Of a DNA stretch of 64,000 nucleotides, positions 27,028 through 36,120 are shown in pieces. A program made the translations under genes and the position numbers. This DNA comes from Flavobacterium sp. KACC 22761 (GTDB lineage: Bacteria > Bacteroidota > Bacteroidia > Flavobacteriales > Flavobacteriaceae). The stretch lies in contig NZ_CP139148.1 of the NCBI RefSeq assembly GCF_034058155.1, positions 4,588,001 to 4,652,000 of the forward strand, given 5' to 3'. The notes under the pieces were generated by a model. The model saw only the letters and a list, made by a program, of their open reading frames with translations. It was not told the origin of the DNA and searched no databases. Position 1 is the first letter of the stretch, and every line of letters begins with the position of its first letter.

Positions 27028-27071
27028 ATCATAGTACAGGATACTATATCAAAAATGAACCGTTAAGTTTG
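27028..27071 (+). promoter_or_regulatory. Operator half-site and -7 box upstream of the CE12 gene
   Basis: CATCATAGTACAGGATAC (27028-27045) has an intact second half-site and a degenerate first one. CAGGA is also flanked by ATAGTA and TACTAT, perfectly complementary arms. A consensus -7 box TAAGTTTG follows at 27064-27071, 19 bp from the operator end. It faces the plus-strand genes 27102-33097. Confidence 0.65.
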
Positions 27072-27101
27072 AAAATAAAAAAAAAATAAAATCTCAAAAA
27101 A

Positions 27102-28457
27102 TTGGTAAAAATCAGTACTCTCTTATCGATGGTTATTTGTTTGGCAATGCCGAGTCAATTCTTTGCTATGCCTCAAAATACCGCTTTAAATAATATAGTT
27201 TGTTCATCTTCCGACAATAAAAATGAATCACAACTTTTTGTTTTTGGAAATTCGGCAAAAGACAAAAAAAATGCTCAAATAAATAGCGCAATAGTTTATT
27301 CAGAAGCAAAAGGTTATGGATTTGATTTTAATTCGGCTTCGAATGTAAAAATCAACTCCAATTCTTTTTCGGTTACAAAACCAGCATACTTTTCAGTTGC
27401 AGTTCCGGAAGGAAATTATCAAGTGGAAGTAGTTATGGGAAGTGCTGAAAAAGATTCAAAAGTGACCATAAAAGCCGAATCAAGACGATTAATGCTGAAT
27501 GAATTTGTTGTGCCAAAAGGACAAAAAATAACGCAGACTTTTAATGTAAATGTTCGAAATATTAAAATTGACGATCAAACGAATATCAGTTTAAAAGACC
27601 GCGAAAAAGATATTTTGAATTGGGACAATAAATTAACTCTCGAATTTTTAGGCGAAGTTTCGATTCAAAGCATAAAAATAACTAAAAAAGACAATTTAAC
27701 TGTTGTTTATCTCGCTGGAGATTCGACCGTTACGGATCAGGATGTTGAACCTTGGGCTTCTTGGGGACAATTTATTACCAATTATTTTGATTCAAATATT
27801 GTAGTTGCAAATTATGCTTATTCAGGTTCTTCTTTAAGTTCATTCAAAGGTGCAAATCGTCTGAAAAAAATACTTTCAGAAATCAAAAAAGGAGATTATT
27901 TATTCGTTGAATTTGGGCATAACGACGAAAAAATAAAAGGCGAAGGCAATGGAGCTTTTGGATCTTATTCGACATTATTAACTGAGTTTGTAAATTCGGC
28001 TAAAGAAAAAGGTGCAATTCCGGTTTTGGTTACGCCAACACAACGCCGTTTTTTCAATGAAAATGGCACTTTAAAAGAAACACATGGCGATTTTCCTGCC
28101 GCGATGCGTGCCGTTGCCCAAAAGAATAATATCGCTTTAATCGATGTTACCAAAATGACAACCGAATTGTATGAAACTTGGGGCGATGAACCTTCTAGAA
28201 AAGCGTTTGTGCAATATCCTGCCAATACTTTTCCGGGACAAGAAAAAGCGCTGGACGACAATACGCATTTTAATAGTTTTGGAGCCAATGAAATTGCCCT
28301 ATGTGTCTTAAAGGGAATTCGTGAACTAGATATTCCATTAAAAAAACACATAAAAAAAGAAACACCAGATTATAATCCAAAGAAACCAAATTTCATTTCA
28401 AGCTGGACGCTTCCAATGAGCGCTAGATTTGAAATTGTTAAACCAGATGGCAATTAA
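27102..28457 (+). CDS. CE12-like rhamnogalacturonan acetylesterase with N-terminal accessory domain
   Basis: 451 aa SGNH-hydrolase expected to remove acetyl groups from RG-I. SGNH blocks: VYLAGDSTVTD (Ser about 207), YAYSGSS (Gly), FVEFGHNDEK (Asn about 272) and DDNTHFNSFGA (Asp/His about 385-388). Residues about 35-195 are a separate beta-rich domain (YGFDFNSASNVKIN, YQVEVVMGSAEKDSKVTIKAE) like the galactose-binding-type domain on some CE12 proteins. The start is a TTG at 27102: it is needed to give the signal peptide VKISTLLSMVICLAMPSQFFA a charged N-terminus, since the next ATG (27129) would cut it, and an in-frame stop lies 15 bp upstream. First gene of a plus-strand unit behind a consensus -7 box. 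Confidence 0.88.
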   Translation: MVKISTLLSMVICLAMPSQFFAMPQNTALNNIVCSSSDNKNESQLFVFGNSAKDKKNAQINSAIVYSEAKGYGFDFNSASNVKINSNSFSVTKPAYFSVAVPEGNYQVEVVMGSAEKDSKVTIKAESRRLMLNEFVVPKGQKITQTFNVNVRNIKIDDQTNISLKDREKDILNWDNKLTLEFLGEVSIQSIKITKKDNLTVVYLAGDSTVTDQDVEPWASWGQFITNYFDSNIVVANYAYSGSSLSSFKGANRLKKILSEIKKGDYLFVEFGHNDEKIKGEGNGAFGSYSTLLTEFVNSAKEKGAIPVLVTPTQRRFFNENGTLKETHGDFPAAMRAVAQKNNIALIDVTKMTTELYETWGDEPSRKAFVQYPANTFPGQEKALDDNTHFNSFGANEIALCVLKGIRELDIPLKKHIKKETPDYNPKKPNFISSWTLPMSARFEIVKPDGN

Positions 28458-28493
28458 TACCAATTGGACAAAACAACATTTACAATTGGTATA
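28458..28493. repeat. Short inverted repeat between CE12 and GH2
   Basis: ATACCAATTG (28458-28467) and CAATTGGTAT (28484-28493) are exact complements separated by 16 nt. The left arm starts immediately after the CE12 stop. No T run follows, so it is not a standard terminator and may instead stabilise or process the polycistronic mRNA. Confidence 0.55.
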
Positions 28494-28515
28494 ACCATCA
28501 AAGAATCACTTTACT

Positions 28516-31377
28516 ATGCTACTAAAAAACACTATCCAAAATCTCTCACTTGCAGCGTTTGCACTTTTTCTGACCCAAAATAGTCACGCTCAACAAACTG
28601 ATAAAGTCTATCTTTCGGGAGAAGATTTTGAACATCCTGTGCAATGGGATTTTTATTGTACCGATGGAAACAACAGCAAAACTTGGTCAAAAATAAACGT
28701 TCCATCGCAATGGGAATTAGAAGGTTTTGGCGAATATACCTATGGACGTTGGTACAAAGAATTGAACCAAAAAGAACCAAGTAAAGAAGAAGGTTTATAC
28801 AAATACGAATTTGAAGTTCCTGCTGATTATAAAGGCAAAGATGTTTTAATTGCTTTTGGAGGCGCCATGACGGATACTGAAGTTAAAGTAAACGGAAAAC
28901 TGGCCGGAGCAATTCACCAAGGTGGTTTTTATGAGTTCAAATATGATATTTCATCTCTTTTAAAATATGGAGCAAAAAATATTTTAGAAGTACATGTTTG
29001 GAAACATTCGGCAAACAAATCGGTTAATGCGGCAGAAAGAAGAGCGGATTGGTGGCTTTTTGGAGGAATTTATCGTCCGGTTTGGCTGGAAGTTTCTCCT
29101 AAAACGCATATTGAGAATATTGCCGTAAATCCAAAAATGGATGGTTCAATTACAATAGATCTAAATTTGAAAAATGTTCCAAAAAATGCCACTTTAGAAG
29201 CCACTTTAAAAGGTTTGAATGGAGAAAATTTCCAAACTTTTACTTTTCCTGTAAAAGCAAAAAGTACCAAAGAAAGTATTGCGGCACAATGGAAAAACAT
29301 AAAACCTTGGAATCCTGAAAATCCAAATTTATACAACTTACAATTAGTTTTAAAACAAAACGGAACTATACTTCATCAATACGATAAACGAATTGGTTTC
29401 AGAACTTTAGAGTTTAAAAAACAAGATGGAATTTACATGAACGGAACAAAAATCGTCATGAAAGGAATTAACCGTCACTCGTTCTGGCCAGAAGGAGGAA
29501 GAAGTACTAGCAAACGCATTAGTTTGCTAGACGCCAAATTGATTAAAGACATGAATATGAATGCCGTTCGCGGGCATTATCCGCCAGACACACACTTTTT
29601 AGAAGTTTGTGATTCGCTTGGCCTTTTTGTTCTAAATGAATTGGCTGGCTGGCAAAACTCTTATGATACGGAAACCGGAAAGAAATTAGCAACCGAAATG
29701 ATTACGCGAGATGTGAACCATCCGTCAGTAATTATTTGGGATAACGGAAATGAAGGCGGATGGAATTATGATACTGATAAAGTCTTTGCAGATCTTGATC
29801 CGCAAAAAAGAATTGTAATTCACCCTTGGGCCGATTTTAACGGCTGGGACACGCACCATTACCCAACTTACTTGACAGGAATGCATCGTTTTAACGCTGG
29901 AGAAAATGTATTTTTCCCAACCGAATTCATGCACGGAACCTATGATAATGGACACGGCGCGGCGCTGGAAGATTTCTGGAACCGTTACAAGGAAAGTCCG
30001 CTTTTTGCAGGAGGATTTATGTGGGCGATGCTAGACGAAGCTGTTTTTCGCTCTGATTGGAAAGGAGGTGCCAAATTTGATTCAAAAGGTTCATTGGCTG
30101 CAGACGGAATTTTAGGGCCGCATCGTGAAAGAGAAGGCAGTTATTACACAGTGAAAGAAGTTTGGGCGCCAATTCAGTTTCAGCCAAAACAAGTTACGCC
30201 AGATTTTGACGGATCTTTCCTGATTACAAACGATTATCTTTTCAGCAATTTGAATACTTGCAAAATAGAATTCAAAGTATTGCAATTGGATAAAAATGTA
30301 CTTTATACGAATGGAACTGCTAAAGAAATAGCATCTGGGAAAATCGAAATTCCGAGCATTGATCCTGGTGAAACGCATAAAATTAAATTTCCTGTTCCGA
30401 GCAATTTTGCAGAAGGTGATGTTTTATCGATTTCGGCTTTTGATCAGTTTGCAAAAGAAATTTACACTTGGACTTGGCCTATTCACAAAGCTTTATTTTA
30501 TGCTAATAAATTTTTAGCAGTTCAAAATACAAAAGCGAAAGCTTCGGCTGTAAAAACTGGAACTGAAGTAACTTTAAAAGGTGGCGATGTTACGGTAATT
30601 TTAAATTCGGCAAACGGAGAAATTACATCGGTTAAAAATGCAACTTCAACTATTCCGTTGACAAACGGCCCGCGTCCTATCGGGATGAAAGCCAAATTAA
30701 AAGATATTCAGGTTTCTCAAGAAGGCGACAAAGCGGTTTGTTTGGTTTCATACATTGGTGGAATTTATTCGATCAAATGGACTATGGAACCTGATGGAAG
30801 ATTTAAAATGGAAATGATAGTTTTAAAAAATGAAAGAGCAAACGGTGCAGACGGATTCGACGGTGCTTTTTTTGAGGATAAAATCAATTCATTCGGAATC
30901 ACTTTTAGTTTCCCTGAAAAAGAAGTTACTGGAATCAAATGGTTTGGAAGAGGTCCATATCATGTTTGGAAAAACAGAATTAAAGGAACTACTTACGGCA
31001 TTTGGGAGAAAGACTATAATAATACCATTACTGGAGAAAGCTTTGAAAATTTGATTTATCCAGAATTCAAAGGTTATCATGCGAATTTATTGGGAGCAAA
31101 TTTAAAAGCGGGCGTTTCTTCGTTTAAAGTTTTTAGTGAATCTGATAATTTGTTCTTGAGATTATTTACACCAGATTTGCCTAAAAATGGTTTCCCAGGA
31201 AGTAATCCACAACCGGCATTTCCAGAAGGAGATATTTCGTTTATGTATGAAATTCCGGCGATGAGAGATTTCAAACCATTAGAACAACAAGGACCACAAA
31301 GTCAGCCAACAAACATCAGAATCAAAAGCGGTGACGACGGAATTAAGATGAATTTGTGGTTTGATTTTAGAGATTAA
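28516..31377 (+). CDS. Secreted GH2 family glycosidase, beta-galactosidase-like
   Basis: 953 aa with a signal peptide (to NSHAQQ). GH2 domain order: N-terminal sugar-binding jelly roll (WKHSANKSVNAAERRADWWLFGGIYRPVWLE type), immunoglobulin-like domain, TIM barrel, and C-terminal domains. The acid/base Glu is in IIWDNGNEGGWN (about 413) and the nucleophile Glu in FFPTEFMHGTY (about 470). GMKGINRHSFWPEGGR precedes the barrel. GH2 enzymes in pectin loci remove terminal beta-galactose or beta-glucuronic acid side groups; the exact sugar is not decided here. Follows CE12 by 58 bp and is probably co-transcribed. Confidence 0.9.
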   Translation: MLLKNTIQNLSLAAFALFLTQNSHAQQTDKVYLSGEDFEHPVQWDFYCTDGNNSKTWSKINVPSQWELEGFGEYTYGRWYKELNQKEPSKEEGLYKYEFEVPADYKGKDVLIAFGGAMTDTEVKVNGKLAGAIHQGGFYEFKYDISSLLKYGAKNILEVHVWKHSANKSVNAAERRADWWLFGGIYRPVWLEVSPKTHIENIAVNPKMDGSITIDLNLKNVPKNATLEATLKGLNGENFQTFTFPVKAKSTKESIAAQWKNIKPWNPENPNLYNLQLVLKQNGTILHQYDKRIGFRTLEFKKQDGIYMNGTKIVMKGINRHSFWPEGGRSTSKRISLLDAKLIKDMNMNAVRGHYPPDTHFLEVCDSLGLFVLNELAGWQNSYDTETGKKLATEMITRDVNHPSVIIWDNGNEGGWNYDTDKVFADLDPQKRIVIHPWADFNGWDTHHYPTYLTGMHRFNAGENVFFPTEFMHGTYDNGHGAALEDFWNRYKESPLFAGGFMWAMLDEAVFRSDWKGGAKFDSKGSLAADGILGPHREREGSYYTVKEVWAPIQFQPKQVTPDFDGSFLITNDYLFSNLNTCKIEFKVLQLDKNVLYTNGTAKEIASGKIEIPSIDPGETHKIKFPVPSNFAEGDVLSISAFDQFAKEIYTWTWPIHKALFYANKFLAVQNTKAKASAVKTGTEVTLKGGDVTVILNSANGEITSVKNATSTIPLTNGPRPIGMKAKLKDIQVSQEGDKAVCLVSYIGGIYSIKWTMEPDGRFKMEMIVLKNERANGADGFDGAFFEDKINSFGITFSFPEKEVTGIKWFGRGPYHVWKNRIKGTTYGIWEKDYNNTITGESFENLIYPEFKGYHANLLGANLKAGVSSFKVFSESDNLFLRLFTPDLPKNGFPGSNPQPAFPEGDISFMYEIPAMRDFKPLEQQGPQSQPTNIRIKSGDDGIKMNLWFDFRD

Positions 31378-31420
31378 ATTTTTGTTTTTTTTGTTTTAAG
31401 TTTCAGGTTTGCCCACAATC

Positions 31421-31522
31421 TTGTCATTTCGACGGAGGAGAAATCTTCGCAAGAAGCTCTACAAAGATTGGATTCTCTTTGCGGAGTTACTCGTGGAGAT
31501 TTCTCCTCCGTCGAAATGACAA
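31421..31522. repeat. 26-bp perfect inverted repeat, gtcatttcgac family
   Basis: The arms begin TTGTCATTTCGACGGAGGAG (31421-31446) and are matched exactly by the complement at 31497-31522, with 50 nt between. No ORF and no transposase are nearby. The same family occurs at 36121-36220 and as single arms at 11101 and 43461. Confidence 0.8.
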
Positions 31523-31554
31523 ACTAGACGAAAAAAAAGCTTTAGGAAAAGCCT

Positions 31555-31588
31555 CGCTTTACATTTCACATTTTACATTTCACAAATT
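31555..31588. repeat. Heptamer block TTTACAT/TTCACAT
   Basis: Units TTTACAT, TTCACAT, TTTACAT and TTCACAA end directly at the start codon of the tandem CE12 gene, so they form its immediate leader. Confidence 0.55.
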
Positions 31589-33097
31589 ATGAAATCATTC
31601 AAAATACTTTCTGCCTTATTTTTAGCAGTATTATTTTTCAATTTTACATCCACCAAAAACAATAAACCCACCGTTTATATGGTTGGCGATTCAACCGTAA
31701 AAAATGGCAAAGGCGACGGCGCCGGCGGACTTTGGGGTTGGGGAGATTATATCGGGCAATTTTTAGATACTACAAAAGTCAATATCGAAAATCATGCTTT
31801 GGGTGGCACCAGCAGTAGAACTTTTCAGGACAAAGGTTTATGGATTGAAGTTTTGAATAAATTGAAAAAAGGCGATTATGTCTTGATTCAGTTTGGACAT
31901 AATGACGACGGACCAATTAACGATACTATTCGAGCGAGAGGAACTTTTAAAGGAATTGGAAACGAAAGTCAGGAAATCGATAATTTGATTACTAAAAAAC
32001 ACGAAACCGTTCACAGTTACGGCTGGTACATTCAGAAAGTAGTTCGCGAAGCCAAATCAAAAGGTGCAATCCCGATTATTTGTTCGCCAATTCCGAGAAA
32101 CGATTGGAAGGAAGGAAAAGTTCCGAGAAACGATAAATCATACGGTTTATGGGCAAAACAAATTGCTGAAAAGGAAAAAGTTACTTTCATTAATCTGAAT
32201 GAAAAAATGTCCGTAGAAATGGAGAAACTCGGCGAAGCAAATGTAACCGGAACTTATTTCTACAAAAAAGATCATACACATACATCTGCAAAAGGTGCTG
32301 TGCTTTCGGCTTCTGTCATTATTAATGAATTGAAGGCGAGCAAAAATTCTTTAAAAAACTACATTTTGCCAAACCCAAAAATTGTGCTTCCTCCAAAGAA
32401 AAAATTGTTTTTAATAGGCGATTCTACGATGGCGAATAACAACAATAATCCAGATGCAGTTGGCTGGGGCGTTCCTTTTCCGCAATATTGCGATACAACC
32501 AGAATTGAAGTTATCAATAAAGCGCGTGGTGGCCGAAGCACAAGAACTTTTGTTTATGAAGGTCTTTGGGATGAAGTAAAAAATCAATTGCAACCTGGAA
32601 ATTTTGTGATTATCCAGTTTGGGCATAATGATGCGGGTGATATCGACAAAGAGAAATTCAGAGGCTCATTAAAAGGAAATGGCGATGAAACACAAGAAGT
32701 AACGCGTCCAGACAGCTCAAAAGAAATCGTACATACTTTTGGGTGGTATATGGTGAAATTCATCAGAGAAGCCAAAGAAAAAGGTGCCATTCCGATTGTG
32801 ATAAGCTTGACGCCAAGAAACGAATGGCCAAATGACAAAGCGGAACGTAGAACTGACACTTATGTAAATTGGTCTAAAATTGCTGCAGAAAAAGAAAATG
32901 TTCCTTTTATTGACCTAAATGATATTGTTGCTACAAAATATGAGGCTTTAGGAAAAGAAAAAGTAAAACCATTTTTCCCAAAAGATCATACGCATACAGG
33001 AGCTGAAGGTGCAACATTTAATGCGCTGTCAGTTGCCGAAAGTCTTAAAAAATTGAAAGATTGCAATTTGAAAGATTATATTGAAAACGTGAAATAA
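31589..33097 (+). CDS. Tandem CE12-CE12 rhamnogalacturonan acetylesterase
   Basis: 502 aa with a signal peptide followed by two full SGNH/CE12 modules (about 29-255 and 270-500) that are clearly duplicates of one another. Each has its Ser block (YMVGDSTVKN about 33; FLIGDSTMAN about 277), Gly block (LGGTSSRTF; RGGRSTRTF), Asn block (IQFGHNDDG; IQFGHNDAG) and Asp/His block (KDHTHTSAKG about 228; KDHTHTGAEG about 465). Both catalytic sets look intact. Expected role: removal of O-2/O-3 acetyl groups from galacturonate in RG-I so that lyases and hydrolases can act. Third gene of the plus-strand unit; it ends close to a bidirectional terminator. Confidence 0.93.
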   Translation: MKSFKILSALFLAVLFFNFTSTKNNKPTVYMVGDSTVKNGKGDGAGGLWGWGDYIGQFLDTTKVNIENHALGGTSSRTFQDKGLWIEVLNKLKKGDYVLIQFGHNDDGPINDTIRARGTFKGIGNESQEIDNLITKKHETVHSYGWYIQKVVREAKSKGAIPIICSPIPRNDWKEGKVPRNDKSYGLWAKQIAEKEKVTFINLNEKMSVEMEKLGEANVTGTYFYKKDHTHTSAKGAVLSASVIINELKASKNSLKNYILPNPKIVLPPKKKLFLIGDSTMANNNNNPDAVGWGVPFPQYCDTTRIEVINKARGGRSTRTFVYEGLWDEVKNQLQPGNFVIIQFGHNDAGDIDKEKFRGSLKGNGDETQEVTRPDSSKEIVHTFGWYMVKFIREAKEKGAIPIVISLTPRNEWPNDKAERRTDTYVNWSKIAAEKENVPFIDLNDIVATKYEALGKEKVKPFFPKDHTHTGAEGATFNALSVAESLKKLKDCNLKDYIENVK

Positions 33098-33098
33098 A

Positions 33099-33173
33099 TT
33101 ATGAGTTTTGAGTTATGAATTATGAGTTAAACAAGCAACTCATAATTCATAATTCATAACTCAAAACTCATAA
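33099..33173. repeat. Inverted heptamer blocks (TTATGAG type)
   Basis: A left arm of TTATGAG, TTTTGAG, TTATGAA, TTATGAG units (33099-33128) and its reverse complement (33137-33173) form a long hairpin just after the tandem CE12 stop. Same family as 12586-12667. Confidence 0.7.
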
Positions 33174-33175
33174 AT

Positions 33176-33212
33176 AAAAAAACCTCGTCAATTAACGAGG
33201 TTTTTGTTTTTG
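33176..33212. terminator. Bidirectional terminator
   Basis: Perfect 8-bp stem AACCTCGT (33181-33188) and ACGAGGTT (33195-33202), loop CAATTA, with an A run before and a T run after. It can end the plus-strand CE12 unit and the minus-strand histone H1-like gene. Confidence 0.9.
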
Positions 33213-33224
33213 AATACCTAAGTA

Positions 33225-33401
33225 TTATTTTTTTGATTCTTCGATAGAAACTTTTCTGAATTCTTTCAAAAGTTTTTCAATTTCCAAAGTAGCTTTTCTA
33301 GCTCTTGGTCCTGCAGCTTTGATACCTTTTTCAGTTAAAGATTCTGCTTCAGCTTTAAATGTGTCAATTTCGGCGTTGATTTTTACTAATAGATCTTTCA
33401 T
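33225..33401 (-). CDS. Histone H1-like small basic protein
   Basis: 58 aa from the ATG at 33401: MKDLLVKINAEIDTFKAEAE, then KGIKAAGPRARKATLEIEKL and a KEFRKVSIEESKK end. It is lysine-rich and helical, with the ARKATLEIEKLLKEFRK core of the small histone H1-like proteins found throughout Flavobacteriia. Probably a nucleoid protein (family knowledge; role not shown here). A longer frame starts at 33458 but its 19 extra residues match nothing and include the promoter region. It is a housekeeping gene sitting inside the PUL, with no CAGGA-type operator of its own. Confidence 0.85.
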   Translation of the reverse strand: MKDLLVKINAEIDTFKAEAESLTEKGIKAAGPRARKATLEIEKLLKEFRKVSIEESKK

Positions 33402-33624
33402 GCTTATACTTGTTAAATTAAGGCGCAAAAATAAAAGTTTGCTCGAACTATAACGCACGTTTAGTGTTAAAATTATAACTGTTTTTGACGTTTGAGTTAA
33501 TATTAATTTAACTCGAGTTGTTTAAATCTCTAAATCAATGGATTACAAAAATTAAAAATTTATCTTTTTTGAATATTTTTTTCCTTTTTGCTATTCTTAC
33601 TCCTTCATAATCATGATTTAAAAG

Positions 33625-36066
33625 CTATTTTAAAGGTATTTCGTAAGAACTTCCTTCGCTTGATGGATATACTGCCAACTGATCCAGCACAATGCCTGTC
33701 TGGTTTACCTCAACTTTGATTGTGTGTTTTCCTTTCTCTAAATTCGATGCCGGAAGTTTTACAATGGCGCTGTTTCTTAAAACATTTTCTTTCCAAGTTT
33801 TATCTCTGTCTCTCGTATTTGTTTTAAAATTTTGTAAGACATTTTTATCCAATTGAACACTAATTTCATGATCAAAATTATTCGCGTGCGTTGGAAGCAA
33901 ACGGACCTCGATTTCATATTCGCCCGAAGTCTTAATTTCAAATTCATAAGCCACAAAAGGCTTTTCTGTTTTGAAATATTGCTGTTTCAACGGAAACAAA
34001 GTTATCCCATTGTTACTGTACCCTAAACCATTGATCGCTTTCCATTGGTAATTTTTAAACCCTTTTTGAGAAACAAATTCTTTGGCTTGAATTGCGATTC
34101 TGTTCTCAGTTGATTTTTGTTCCTTTTTAACGAATTCAGACCTTTTAACCGAATCAAAAACAGGAAGATTCCTTGGATGCATCGACATCATTTTATTCCA
34201 TTTTCCGTCGCTTAATTTGGTATTGTAAAAAGCTGTAAGTTCTTCAATCTTTTTATACGATTCAGAAGCCCTAGCTTCATATTTTTCCTTTTCTTTTTCA
34301 TCCGAAGTAATCGCCGCCAAATTCCAATATAAAAACTTATGATTCATATAAGCTGCTCCTTTTACAGGATAAACTACTAATTGAAACCAAGCATCTTTGC
34401 GCTCCTGCGGAATAAAAGCAGAAAGACTATCCACTTTTTCTATTAAAATATTATATGCTTTTATTCTGCTCCAAATTTCCTTTTCTGAAAAATCAGAAAT
34501 CTTTACTTGCGTTGTTGGTTCTGTTTGGCTCCAGCCCATATATTCTGGTTTTCTTAGAAAAGCCAAACGATAATATTCCTCAAAAACCGCACTTACTTCA
34601 GCACTTATTTTCGGAGAAAATTCTCTCGCCGACCAATCTTTCAAATATTGATTAAGCCCGTCAGATTTGATGCTGTTGATATTCCAAGCTATGTCCAAAA
34701 ACAATTCTGTGTCATATTCCGCAGGTTTTATGTCGCCTACATTTACAATCCACATTTTTTTTGCTCCGTTTTCATAAGCTTTGTTCATTTCATACCAAAT
34801 CAACCCCGGTTGCATTGTGCTCAGCCAAAGATAATCGTGCGGTCTTCCCCAATAACTAATATGATAATAAACACCGCTCCCTCCTGCTCTTTTTTGCTCA
34901 TCTTCATTGCTCAAACGTCGAATGTAGCCGTAATTATCATCTGGCCAAACTAACGTAATATCACTCGGAACTTTAAGTCCGTTATCGTATAATTCCAAAA
35001 CTTCTTTGTACGGAACAAAAGCTTGAGGAATTTCTGCTAAAGGCTTTTTAAACGTATTTGAAAGCATTTCTCGTTGATTTTGAATGATTTTCTCCACCAT
35101 AGAAATTGATTCGTTCAAATCCTTTGCTCCTTCCATTTTGCTGTCGTGAACGCCACGCATCCCCAAAGTCATAATCGTTTCATTTTGCGCCGATTTTAGT
35201 TCGTCCAAACGCTCTTGCCAATATTTATCAACCTGAGTTTTATTCGTAAAATAATTGTAATCACCGTAAATTTTTGGTTTCCATTCGTCAACATTATTTC
35301 GCAGCATGGGCTCTGCATGCGAAGAACCAATTACGATATGATATTTCTGAGCCATTTCTTTATTTCCAGCAATCGTAAAAAATCCTTTTGTTGATGGATG
35401 CATGGCTGGCCAAATGGTATTGGCTTTTAACCTTAATAATAATTGGAAAATTTTTTCATAGGTTTTCGGGCCGATATCTCCTGTTTCTGGCTCAAATGTT
35501 TTGGCAGCCCAAGGTTGTAGTGCCCAATCTTCATCATTCAAAAAAATGCCTCGATATTGTACCGAAGGCGAAGAAATTATTTTTTGTTGCGGAAGTTTTA
35601 AAGAAAGCTTTTCTTGTTTGATTGGATGAACATCTGCCCACCATTTCCAAGGCGAAATTCCGAGACGTTCTGATATTTCGAAAATTGCATAAACGGTCCC
35701 GCGTACATCTGAGCCAACAATTACAAGATTATTGTTTTCTTTTTTGATCGAAAATTTTTCCCATTGATTCGAAAGTTCTTTTTGATCTTTTCTACTTTTA
35801 AACAAATCATCTGAAGTTTCTCCAATGTAAATTCCGTTTTTAGAAAATGAATTTGCTTGAAGTATTTCTGGTCGTTTTCCGGTTAATTCTTTGATATCAT
35901 CAGCTAATTCATTTACTGCCCAGATAATTAATGGATCTGTGTTTTTATCAATGAAAATGTTTACTGCATTGTTTGAATCTGCAATTAAGAATTCGGTTGT
36001 GTTTTTCTTTTGGCAGAAAACATTTATGGATAAAATCGAGAAAATTAATAGCAGTATTTTTTTCAT
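33625..36066 (-). CDS. GH115 family alpha-glucuronidase-like enzyme
   Basis: 813 aa with a signal peptide (MKKILLLIFSILSINVFCQ). Family GH115 features: N-terminal FIDKNTDPLIIWAVNELADDI, then GVRGTVYAIFEISERLGISPW-type text (SDVRGTVYAIFE, PWKWWADV), PSVQYRGIFLNDED, KLKANTIWPAMHPS-type (RLKANTIWPAMHPS), DGYIRRLS-type (PDDNYGYIRRL) and the C-terminal carbohydrate-binding region ending near residue 810. GH115 removes alpha-1,2-linked (4-O-methyl)glucuronic acid, best known from xylan. Here, among RG-I genes, the target may be glucuronic acid on arabinogalactan side chains (inference). It is the last pectin gene of the long minus-strand unit. Confidence 0.92.
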   Translation of the reverse strand: MKKILLLIFSILSINVFCQKKNTTEFLIADSNNAVNIFIDKNTDPLIIWAVNELADDIKELTGKRPEILQANSFSKNGIYIGETSDDLFKSRKDQKELSNQWEKFSIKKENNNLVIVGSDVRGTVYAIFEISERLGISPWKWWADVHPIKQEKLSLKLPQQKIISSPSVQYRGIFLNDEDWALQPWAAKTFEPETGDIGPKTYEKIFQLLLRLKANTIWPAMHPSTKGFFTIAGNKEMAQKYHIVIGSSHAEPMLRNNVDEWKPKIYGDYNYFTNKTQVDKYWQERLDELKSAQNETIMTLGMRGVHDSKMEGAKDLNESISMVEKIIQNQREMLSNTFKKPLAEIPQAFVPYKEVLELYDNGLKVPSDITLVWPDDNYGYIRRLSNEDEQKRAGGSGVYYHISYWGRPHDYLWLSTMQPGLIWYEMNKAYENGAKKMWIVNVGDIKPAEYDTELFLDIAWNINSIKSDGLNQYLKDWSAREFSPKISAEVSAVFEEYYRLAFLRKPEYMGWSQTEPTTQVKISDFSEKEIWSRIKAYNILIEKVDSLSAFIPQERKDAWFQLVVYPVKGAAYMNHKFLYWNLAAITSDEKEKEKYEARASESYKKIEELTAFYNTKLSDGKWNKMMSMHPRNLPVFDSVKRSEFVKKEQKSTENRIAIQAKEFVSQKGFKNYQWKAINGLGYSNNGITLFPLKQQYFKTEKPFVAYEFEIKTSGEYEIEVRLLPTHANNFDHEISVQLDKNVLQNFKTNTRDRDKTWKENVLRNSAIVKLPASNLEKGKHTIKVEVNQTGIVLDQLAVYPSSEGSSYEIPLK

Positions 36067-36120
36067 TTTTTTTTGTTTTGCCGCGAAGTCGCTAAGGCAT
36101 AAAGTTTTATTCTCATTTTT

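Noticed and set aside
31421..31522. Terminal inverted repeats of an insertion sequence
   Set aside because: Only 50 nt separate the arms and no transposase ORF exists in the window, so it is listed as a repeat and not as an IS.
33402..33458. Longer frame of the histone H1-like gene from 33458
   Set aside because: The 19 added residues are unlike the family, whose members begin at MKDLLVKI; the region is more likely the promoter and leader.
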